A stretch of 64,000 nt of DNA from Liolophura sinensis (taxonomy: Eukaryota; Mollusca; Polyplacophora; Chitonida; Chitonidae). Position numbers and translations under genes: made by a program. Under the pieces are notes generated by a model that ran no database searches, was not told the DNA's origin, and saw only the letters and a program-made list of their open reading frames with translations. Positions 23,401-35,400 of the stretch are shown here, one piece after another (positions within the stretch are counted from its first letter, which is position 1; every line of letters starts with the position of its first letter). The stretch covers positions 12,969,704 to 13,033,703 of the forward strand of contig NC_088304.1 in the NCBI RefSeq assembly GCF_032854445.1, in the 5' to 3' direction.

Positions 23401-26400
23401 TTTTATGTGGTCAGCTTTGATAGGTTAGGTGAAAAAGAAGTGCCCGGAATAAAAACTTTCTCATATGAGGCATGCAGATATGCACAACATAGGCCTATTG
23501 ACGGAAAGTAAGTGTTAAAGGAGAAGAAAACATAAACATGATGCCAAAATCAGGCGAAAGAGCGTCAAAACATATTTGCAAATATGATCTTTAATGTTTG
23601 TTTCCATTTTTTTTTCAGGAGAAAAGTATATTTGAAAATATTTTTGTGTGGTGGGTAGAAGTATTTGGCATCACTTTTTAGTATTTATCATCTCGGCAAA
23701 ATAATGTTCTTGATAAGAATGTATTTCATGTGAAATAAATTTATTTGAATGTAAATTTGTTGTTTATATCCAAACATAGGCATTTAATCGGAATTATGAT
23801 AATATTTTATGAATGTTTCAAAAATATAAATATGATCAAAACCCAAGTTAAACACATTTGTTAGCCGAAAAGACCAAATTCTAGTGCACATGTATTTTTT
23901 AAACATGTGTTACGTTCTCATTTGTAACATTAATGCACAAAGACAATATATACCAGGAGGTGGTCCCAAATACCCACCATTCAACAATTATTTTCAAGTG
24001 TCTTTTTCTCTTAAAAAAAATCGAATAAAATATTAAAGACCACCTTCGCGACTAACTTCGCACTCTTTCATCTGAACTTTTTGTAATTTTTATGTTTTCT
24101 CCACCTTTAAGATATTGCACTCCGACGGCTTATAGTCACGAAGACCCTACGAAAGGCAACAGCTGGAAAATGCACAAATTTCATGTTCAAGGTCGGGTTT
24201 AAACCCATCCTTGTTTGTTTTCCAGCGATTGAAATTAAGGCTCATTAATTAAATAAATCAATCAATAAATCAGCCAAACAAATTTCTCACCCATATAAAA
24301 TAAAATTTAAATTATCATCTTTTGTTTCAGGGATTTATACAGAGCGACGTGATACGAATGAAGAAATACGGACGAATTTTCGTGTAAGTCGTGTTTTTTT
24401 TTTTTTTTTTTTTTTAACTACTTAGGAAGGTGGCCTCCCTGTCTTATAAAGGGGTTGTATGACCTACTTTCTGGCGGCCATGTACTATGGTTATACAGGG
24501 TTCCAATATGGCTGGCTGGCTATTGTTTTGCCAAGGTAATAATGTCACGTGCAACCTCTCAATTTCTTTCTTTTAGGTCTTGGAGAGGGCGGTGGCCAAT
24601 CATAAATGTAGCTGATCCAGACATGATAAAACAGATCTGCGTCAAGGATTTTCCCATCTTCACCAACAGAGCGGTATGTGCAAATATAGTAAAGCGTAAA
24701 TTACAGCCGAGCAAAATCCATTACAAATACACATATACAATGATTTTTTTTCTTTTCAAGGAAATGGGTTGTTAATTTTTGGAAGAAAAAAATACGATAT
24801 GATGCAAGAGAAAAATAAACAAGAAAAAAAAAGAGATAATCCAGTGATGAAACAAACGGATTAACCGACGAAAACAAGCAAAGGAACAGATAAGCCAGCA
24901 GACAGACATTAGGATAACTAATCAAGAACTCAACATGACAAGCAAAGAAACACATAAGCCAACAAACAATCGGATGACAAGCAAAGAAACAAATAAGCCA
25001 GCAAACAAACGGATGACAAGCAAAGAAACACATTATCCAACAAAGAAACAAGCAGATGGCAAGCAAAGAAACACATAAGCCAACAAACAAACAAGCGGAT
25101 AACAAGTAAAGAAACACATAAGCCAACAAACAATCGGATGACAAGCAAGGAAACACATAAGCCAACAAACAAACAGATGACAAGCAAAGAAAGACACAAT
25201 CCAACAAAGAAACAATCGGATGACAAGCAAAGAAACACATAAGCCAGCAAACAAACGGATGACAAGCAAAGAAACACATAAGCCAACAAACAAAACAAGC
25301 GGATAACAAGTAAAGAAACACATAAGCCAACAAACAAACAAACGGATAACAAGTAAAGAAACACATACGCCAACAAACAATCGGATGACAAGCAAAGAAA
25401 CACATAAGCCAACAAACAAACAGATGAGAAGCAAAGAAAGACACAATCCAACAAAGAAACAAGCAGATGACAAGCAAAGAAACACATAAGCCAACAAACA
25501 AACAGATGACAAGCAAAAAAACACATAATCCAACAAACAAACAAGCGGATGACAAGCAAAGAAACCCCTAAGCCAACAAACATGCGGATGACAGGCAAAA
25601 AAACGCAAAAGCCAACAGAAAAACAAGCGGATGACAAGCAAAAAAAACACATAAACCAACAGACAACCAAGTGGATGACAAGAGGCAAACACATAAGCCA
25701 CCACAAAAACAAGCAGATGACAAGCAAAGAAACACATAACCCAACAAACATGCGGATAACAGGTAAAGAAACACCTAAGCCAACAAACAAGCGGATGACA
25801 AGCAAAAAAGCACATAAGCCAACGCACACATGGATGACAAGCAGCGACACACATAAGCCAAAAACAAACAAGCGCATTTAATAGTCAAGAACACAAGAAT
25901 ACAAGCAACAGCAATCAGATGTAAGTAAACAGATAAAAAACACAATCAGGCGCACATCCCAACACAAAGCAAAAAAACAAGCTAGCACATAGGTAAGTAA
26001 AGAAAGAGACAAGTATAGACAAGCAAAAAAGCAGTTAAACAGAGGTGCTGATCGCGTTGTAACAAAATCCTCAAGATATGTAACCAAGATTCTTTCGGTT
26101 TCAGATCCGACAGACTGTCCCATTGTCCTCCCATTCGGAAGTCCATGGTTGATATTACTGGAGGACGATCACTGGAAGTTTGTCCGCAGTGTCCTCAGCC
26201 CAGCGTTCAGTTCCGGTAAAATGAGGGCGGTAAGGGTGTGAAATTCATATAAGACGAATTCAATCCGTCAGAACCTGATTTGCATGTTATCAGATACATG
26301 TAGACTTACAGTCACGTGTCATCTCTACCATTTTGTTGTTTCCCCCACACATCAGCGTGGACGCTGTCTTATCAGTGATAAATTCTAGAGTACAGCATTA

Positions 26401-29400
26401 CACACCAATGAAAAAGTAAGAAGACTTTATTTTATTGAAAACTTGAAAAAGTTGAAAACTGTGATGTTGAATCGCATGAATTGCATCCTAGTTAATGAAC
26501 TAGAGGCTATGGCGAACCACTCTGTGATTAGACAGTCTGGCTCGGACGTCTGACGGAAGCATCATCCATTCAACTCTTAATCGAACACCACAGCTTTTCA
26601 AAAGATACTTTATGTTTATTCCGAATTTTGTAGATCGTAAGCATTCATTTGCCCACGTCAAGGCTATTTACCTGCTTTTTCTAACGTTATTGGTCATATT
26701 AGTGGTCATTTTTCAAATAATAACTGTAGTCTTTAACCGTTTCGTAACATAACTGATCCCAATTCAGTGCTGCTTCACCGAAATACCAATCTGCTGACAA
26801 AAGACACACAGTCTAACATATAGTGTCCCTCCCATCTTAAACTGGTCGTATTAGTCAAATATTCTTAAATGTGGCGTAAAACACTAATCAAATCAACAAA
26901 TTTGATATCTAGCAAGGCACATGGAGTTTTATGGAGATAATTCTAAGATCATTTTCGCCAGCCTTCAACGCGGAAATAAACATAACAAAATCATGCACAA
27001 AAAGATGCATGAAGGAGAATAGCAGTCCTCAGTCTTCATTGATTTCGGAAGTGGTTTTAAATTTTTCCGTAGATGGTCCCGATGATACACAGCTGTCTTA
27101 ATCGGCTAAATGAAAATCTGTCAGCATACAGCAAATCCGGCAACAGCTTTGAGGCAAAAAGGTAATACTGGAATCATAGCTTTTCATATGGAGACAAAGT
27201 CAAACTGCGTGAAAAGATTATGATGAAGTTGATCTATGGGGCTTTGTCCATATCTTGTGACCTGATGCCGATTGTATTTATTTATTTATTTGATTAGTGT
27301 TTCACGTCGTACTCAAGAATATTTCACTTATACGACGGTGGTCAATATTAAGGAAAGCGGGCAGAGCCCGGGGGAAACCCACGACTGCTGGCAGACATTC
27401 CCAGGTACAGCTGGAGAGGAAGTCAGCATGAGTTGGACTTGAACTCACAGAGACTGTATTAGTGGGAGGCTCCTAAGTCATCGCGCCGTGCTGACTTGCT
27501 AACCCCCTCGGCCACGGAGGCCCCCGATGCCGATTATATGTGAAGTGCCTGTTGCTTCACTGATTATGTCTGACCAGACACCATTTATCCCTCTATAGTG
27601 GTGAAGTTACCGCTGCTGCACCGGTTATATCTCAGCAGACGCCAGTTATCCCACTATAACCGTGAAATCACCGCAGCTTCACCGGTTATGTCTGACCAGA
27701 CGCCAGTTAGCCCACTATAACGGTGAAATCACCGCTGCTGCACAGTTATGTCTGGACCAGACGCTAATTGTCCCACTACAGCGGTGAAGTCACCCATATT
27801 TCATCGCTTATGCCTGACCAGGCGCCAGTTGTCGCACTATAATGGTGAATCACCGCTGTTGCACCGGTTATGTCTGACCAAGTTATCACATCTCGTCTCT
27901 GCTGTGTGCATGTATGTATGAACCAGGCCTTGTTTTAACCAGTGAGGTCGCGTGTTCGGAATCCATCTCTTGCTTCTGCGGATGCGGTTTGAAGTCAGAT
28001 AGTTTGTCAAATACCTAGGAAAGGTCGGAGGTTTACTCCGGATACCCTGGTTTCCCGCACCCATAAAACCAACTACCGTGATATAAGATTCCGAAAAAAA
28101 AATCTTGACTGCGACGTTAATCAACCAAAATAATAAATGAATTCACTGATTATTATTTTCCCTTGTTTCACCCTTTCTCTGTCTTTCCAGTGTAATGGGG
28201 GGGTCTTACCATGGAAGTTATAGGAGCCGTGGGATTTGGGATTGACACAGACGTTCAGAAAAGATGTCAACGATCGCTTCATGAATATGGCGTCGAGGGT
28301 GTTTGGGGAAAACTTCTTGACGAAACTCCCGGCCATGATTTTCATGTAAGAGTGTTTAAACAGCTTCTGCATTTTGAAAAAAAAAATTTCGTCACCAAGG
28401 CCCATTCTGTGGATTACGCATTTCAGGATTCACGACACAATTCAGCGAAGGAAATAACAAAACTCACATATACAAGGTCAATAAAATTTAGAATAGATAT
28501 TTCATGCCATTTCAGTTTCATCGATTAGTAATTTCTAACAGAAATCAATCAGTCAGTCGGTCATTCAGTCACTCATCATACAGTGAAGATATTTATAAAG
28601 TGACGGCTCCGGCTGATACTGTACCGTACAAATGACCTTTGTCAGATGCATCTTATTACGGTTTACTGCCATTTATATGACGGCATTTTATGCTATAGTT
28701 ACACTCCTTAATGTTAATGACAGCTTGAGTGTGTTCGCACAAGTTTATCACTCAGTAAAGCTTTGTAAAGCTTTGGGCTATAATTAACTGTAACCTTTTT
28801 TCTTTCCCCTATTTACAGTTTTCTTCCCATTTGCGTTGCCGTTATTGGAGGCAGTAGGTTTGACCGTAGACTCCAAAGAAGTCACGGACTTTTTTGTGAC
28901 CATGTTGAAAGAGACAATCGCAGAAAGGCGAAAGCAACCGTCCGTAAGTAGAGCGGGATTGGTTAGAGATGTTGAATGTTATACTGTCTGTCGGAATATT
29001 ACTTACGCATCTTAAAACAAGAATTGTACCCAAGATGTGGACATGGAATTTTCAAGATTCCGTTCCTTGCCTTGAAAATTCTATAAAAGATTTTTGGGCC
29101 TTGCAGGTACGAAACGGTTGGATGAGTGAGTGCGTGAGTGCTTGGAGGTTTAACGTCGTACTTTTTTTTCAGTCATATGACGACGAAGGATTCCTTAGAG
29201 TTCATGTTATGTGCCTCGTTGTTGCAGGACGGATTTTCACCGCTCTTTTATCTAGTGCTGCCTCAATGAGACACCTTACCGAAGGCAAGTAAGCTGCCCC
29301 GCCCGAGCCTTTATACTGATACGGATCAACCAGTCCTTGCACTATCCCGTTCATGCTGAACGCCAAGCGGGGAAGTTACAACTTCCTCTTTTAAGGTCTT

Positions 29401-32400
29401 AGGTGTGACTTAACCCATGATTAATCCTGGATCTACCTCTCCCGAAGAGGACGCTCTACCAACTGTACTATCGGGGCCGGTCGAAACGGTTGATAATTTA
29501 CCCTTATGTTTATGTTTTATGTATCTGACGACCGCTTGTCTTCCATCAACGTGACACGCGTGACACACGTAGGAGAATTTGTCATTAACTTGCCAAAGGT
29601 CGGGGGTTAACTTCTGGCACTCCAGATTCCTCCACCTATAACAAACCCACTGACATATCGCATGTGAAAAATTCTAAGGTGAGGCGTTAAACAACAACTA
29701 AATCAATGAAAAAAAAAATAGAAAATTGTCGTTGCCGTTGCTGTTGTTGTAGCCCCGGAAGGACCTTCTTCAGTTGATTCTGGACAGCAGTGTGGACGAT
29801 CTGAAGGAGACGCTGGTGGATAAAGATGTGGATGCCGACGCTTTGAAACTGGACAAACTGGACAGAAACAATAGTAAGCAGAAAAAGTCCTTCTCACAGG
29901 CCTTCACACATATATTACAAGTGCAAGGGGTGGGAGGGTTCGGAGTTTCCGGGAACAGTTGACGAGAACATATATACCATCACTGCATTGTTTCCACCTA
30001 ATTCTACACAACCCTGGGGGGGGAGAGAGAGTGGAAGATGTTACCATTTAAGCATTTACGTGATCTGAGATATAGAGGAGGCCGGATTTCACTGGTTACG
30101 TGTGACCATTTGCCGTATTATCGTCGATGGGGATATAATATGGTGTGCTTACATATGTGGGACAGTTCGTCAGTGACTTGTCAAATGCCAGTGGTTTGTG
30201 CTGGTAACTCTGGTCTCCAGCCACACAGCTGGCCGCTATATCATATATGAGGGGTGGGGGGGGAAGGGTTTGTCATTAAACCGGGATGTTCAAATGCACA
30301 TGTTCTCTTTCCAGGTGTGATATTATCTGCACTTTCCTGCGGCACACACACTGAAAATACTCTTGGTTTGTATGAACTAAAACCTGTGTTCTTTCCAACA
30401 AAAGTCTTGTGTCATATTTGAACAACCTTATCTTGCCTTGAATAAACACAAGGTCATGTATTGGAAGAATTGAACATAAGATATGTTGGATGTTCTACAC
30501 AATACTTTTTGCAAAATATACAAGTTTTGTGGTATTGCATAAATTACCACAGGTTTGTGTTTTATTTTGTATTTTGTTGGGATAACACACTTCCGTGTTG
30601 AATGAAAACAAGTTGTTGACGTCTCCACCTTCGAAATTGTCAGCAATGTTAGACGTCTTGAATATAGACCTAACTTTTTCTTCGGCAGAATTGACGGATA
30701 CAGAGGTTATTGCGCAAACACTTTTATTCCTCATCGCTGGATTTGAAACGACGTCTGCAGCGCTGGCATTTTTGGCTTACAATCTGGCGGTATATCCCGA
30801 ATGTCAGGAGAAGCTCATCCGGGAGATCGATTCTACGCTCAATGGGGTACGGTGACGCCACGGGCGGTGTCTCACCGGGCTTTGTCTAGTTTCTTCTAAT
30901 TTTTTTGAAACTACGTTAACCAATCTTATCCTTCCTCTCCCGCCGTACGTGGGAAGGCCTTCCAGAAACCTGCGGATGGTCGTGGGTTTTCCCAGGGCCC
31001 TGCCCGGTTTCCTCCCACCATAATTACTGGCCGCCGTCGTATAAGTGAAATATTTTTGAGTACTGCGTAAAAGACCAATCAAAATAAATAAATAAAATAC
31101 ATAAGCATCCACTGAAACCAACAAGAGTAGTGACTATGTAGTCGTCTAAAAGTAGTTGACATGGTGTTCCTGGATAGCTTAGTGGGATATTGGAATGTTT
31201 TAGAGCCTTCCGTTTGTGGGTTCGAATCCCGCTCTGCCGTACACCAAACGAAGGCGCGCTCAGGTGGTACAAGTCGTCATACATCACCACTCAAACCGGT
31301 AACTCCCTAACTGTGGATTCTTAAAAAAATAATAAAATATGAAAAAAAATCTGAAACGTTTACTTCAACACATCGATCACATACAAACTAAATATAAGGT
31401 AATATATGCTGACGGGCGAAAGGAACAAATGGGGGGAAGTAGCCCGCCAAAAACAAGTTGGTCCAAGCGATGTCAGAGATATAAAACAGATGAGTTGGCT
31501 CGAGATCATATTGATGACAGCCAACTTTGTTTCAGTACACACAACATATTCATTTTCATGTAGTGTCGGCGTAAAGCCATAATCATTCATTCATTCATGT
31601 AGTATCACCATGAAACAAATACGCACAGAATAATGTACAAAAAGACTACAGCAGGGAGAGTAAAACCAGAGCAGCCCCGTGACAGTATGATAGCTGACAT
31701 ATGGCCACAGGTAACCATTGAAATTCCACATCTTGTCAGCTTCAGTTGTTATGGTGTTATTTTTACGAATGCCTTTCGGATTGTTTTCAACAGACCACTC
31801 CCACTTACGAAAACGTGATGACGTTACCTTACCTGGACATGTGCCTGTCGGAGACACAGCGGCTTTACCCGGCTATCAGAGGGTAAGTCTATACTAGGCA
31901 TGCTCTGAATGAACACCCTTTTACATGACAGCGATTATCGCATAACGCCAGATTAGTTTTTGAGGCGTGAAACCACAAGAACTGGAATCTCACATGAAGT
32001 AGGCTACATGTATGTACAGGTTGTGTCACGGTACCTATTTTCTGGGTAACAAAATGTAAACAAAATTTGAACATGATATCAGGCTTGATGCTTGAGAGTC
32101 GCAGAAAAATGTCGAGAGATCTTAAATGAACGCGATGTTTCGCCGAAATTATCTATTGTTTTTAATTACGGTCAGGATTTTTAAATGACCTCCGAATAGA
32201 TTAAAAACTAATACATAACCTTTATCCTGGGCTTTCGAAATCCGTTTACAAAATTTGAATCAGAATTACCTCAAGGGAGATAATTCAGTGCGGCCCTATT
32301 AGCGACAGTCTGGTATAAATAAAATGTATACATCAACGTCACAACAAAAGCCAACTGCAGTGCTCCACATCTACAAATATTGTACAGGAAAATTTTTAAA

Positions 32401-35400
32401 ATCAGAATCAGAAATATTTAATACTTAGAAATATTCTATTAACACACGTGTTTGTCTTTCAGAATGACGCGTGCTGCACGAGAACCCGTGACGATTAACG
32501 GGGTGCATATACCTGCCCAAGCAACAGTGTTGTTCTTGGGGTACGCTCTCCAGCACGACGAGACCTACTGGCCGGATCCGGAGAAGTTCGACCCTGAAAG
32601 GTCAGATAGAGTCCAATTTTTGGACATTTCTTGGCTTTTGGGTCCAACTCGCAAATTGACAAAGCGATATGTGAAATATACATCTGCATAGCTCATAGAC
32701 ACTAATTAAGTAGTTCAGATGTCAAAAATCTTTCCCGTCTGCAGGCGCAAGGATCATGAAGCTGCCCCAGATACAGACAGCTTCGGTGGCCTAATAGATA
32801 GAACGTCCGCCTTGGGTCATACTAAAGACTTTAAAAATGGCGCCAGTCTTTGTCACTTGTGCTAATAGTGTAAAAAACAGTGTGAAGTGCACACATTGTG
32901 AAGCCATATTATGTCGACTCTGGGGACGGTTTCACGGTTTCACGGGCCGATTTTTGGATTTTTGATTTCAGTCAACGTGTGTATAATCCAAATTCCGTAT
33001 GTGGGAAGGTGTCAGCAACCTGCGGAAGGTCATGGATTTCCCCCGGGTTCTGCCCAGTTTACTCCCACCATAATGCTGGCTTCTGTCGTATAAGTGAAAT
33101 ATTCTTGGGTACGGCGTAAAACACCAATCAAATAAATGTAATCCAGATTATTAAACTCCTAAATACATGCATCAAACCGATGAAATTTTGCAAGCTGATT
33201 CTGTGACCTTACACTACTATTTCAGCCAAGTTTCAGCACTCAGTTCCAAATATTCTGTTTTGCAAAGAAGATTAAGGTCTTGGACTTTGGCCTAAAAAGG
33301 CATAGTGAAACATTACGCCCCTGAGAAGATTAAGGTTTTGGACTTTGGTCCCGACCGGCTTTGTGATACATTAAGGCCTTGACAAGACACTTGAATGAAG
33401 CCCAAATTATCTGTAGGTCTAACAGATCCTTTCCTCTGATATAATCCTATATCCACAAAGCATACATAGCTACGAAATGAAAGGAATGTTTATGTATATT
33501 TATGAAGTATGATCTTGTTTTTCTCCAATCATGATAATCCCAAATACGTTAATTGAAGGTGGTCTCCAGAACAGAAAGCCGCGCGCAATCCGTACGTGTT
33601 CTTCCCGTTTGGCGTGGGTCCCCGGAATTGTGTCGGCATGAGACTGGCACAGATGGAAGCCAAGATGGCGGCGGTAGCCATGTTACAGAAATTTCGCTTC
33701 ATCCGGGCGCCAGAGACTGAGGTATGTTTCCTTGAGAATTGCAGCCATGTAAAAGGCGAAATGACGGAATGATTTCCTGTGTGCTAAGGCGTATCACCTC
33801 AACTGTGTTGTAAATATTCTCATTCCATGCCTCAAGATAGAGTGCGAAATAAGGACGGAATTACATGGCTGTATGCAAAAGAAGTGAACAATTTTCAGCG
33901 ATATTAGAAAGACGTAAGGAATGTTCTAGGCGAATGAGTGAAATCAGTATTTAAATCGTGTAACATGCTATAGTATGTAAGTTTATGACAGATCAATACG
34001 CTACACCAATCACAATATCCACACAACCTCTAATCCTTCACTGAGAGAAAAGTTGGGGTCAACGGCCTCAAAACTCTGTGTTGTATAATTCAACTCATTC
34101 GACTGAGCCACATGACCATGTTTCATAAGTCATGAAACTCATCTGGTTATATTGTGATTTGGTTAGTCGGAAAACTCCTAGATGTCGTTCATGACTCAGT
34201 TTTCGGGGTCGAATTAACTCAATTGCGTACCTCAGATTTTTGAATCAGTTGACCCAAACTTTTCTTTCAGTGTTGTGTTTCATATATTTGCCATCTGTAT
34301 TCGCCAAGACTTGACATGGCAGCCATATTATTGCATACTAGTCAACTTGTCTAATTGACACTGCAAATTCACGCGAGTCTGCCAGCCATAACAGCTGTGT
34401 AAGTACTACTGTGAAAGAAAAAAGGGCTCATTTAGTTTCAGGAAATTTACTGAATTAATGAAACACTGTTCACCTCAAATAATCACCTCCTGCGATAGCC
34501 ATCCAGATGTATAATTATGTTGCTTTAAAGGCCGTTCATAATAGGTGCACAGTAAGTTGTATTGGACATGCACAGAAAACCTCGGTAGTAAGACCATTTC
34601 AACCTGTATCTGAAAATACAAGTCATTTATTCCCGTCACATTCTTTTCAATGAATTAATTCTTATACAGTCAGATGTGCTGATTGTATGGTGGGCTGTAT
34701 GGACAGTATTGATAGTTTATGGCGACATTAATGACACGCTCCTTTTCGCAACCCTCAGTTCAGGACTGAATGAAATTCTTGAGCAATTTACTCATGTTAT
34801 ATTGTTAGGGTATTGAAAACAGCAACAGAAAACAGACTCAGTGACTCAATATTTCAATGTAAACAATGCTTTATATATAAAATGAGACGTACAGTTTTAC
34901 AGACAGTTCAACAACAACAACATAAAAAAACATACACATCAGTATTACCGGTCTTTAAAAGTTTCCTGTTCACCTTTGCATCCCAAGGAACGTATTCCAG
35001 GAGATCCAACGTAAAGACCATGGGATAAACACACAATTCACACAAGTCACAAATTGTCCCAGTCAGGTACTTCGCTAGGTTAGCGAACGCGAACACAGTA
35101 CACAGGTTACACAGAACTGGAACAGTCAAGCCTTTGAATGACGTCACACCCGCAGAGCACAACACAGGGTAAATCCAGGCATGGAGGTATAATCCACTTT
35201 AGAACAGTCACAGCTCCCGCAGAAACTCACAAACGAGCCGTTCAGAGACGTAGAGTAATGTCACCTTGTGGCAGAACGAACGTCCTTGGCAAGACTGAAA
35301 ACTTCAGTTTAGAGTCCTTGACGACCTTGTCGGTCAGGTGAGGTCAGCGTGTTAAACAAATTACACAGTCAACACTGTATAATCATAATAAAGATCCGAA

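Noticed and set aside
24701-25877. Minus-strand frames of 273-315 residues resembling a Cys-rich membrane protein
   Set aside because: Translation of a 39-bp intronic repeat array; several frames are open at once and the region lies between two P450 exons.
24860-25880. CRISPR-like array
   Set aside because: Units are contiguous degenerate repeats without unique spacers, in a eukaryotic intron.
26089-26104. Alternative acceptor at 26088 or donor shift after 24673 to restore the copy B frame
   Set aside because: Both keep the frame but lose the VPLSS match to copy A's VPLSP and give a longer loop than other CYP3 proteins; a one-base deletion in exon 5 fits better, though RNA data could revive these.
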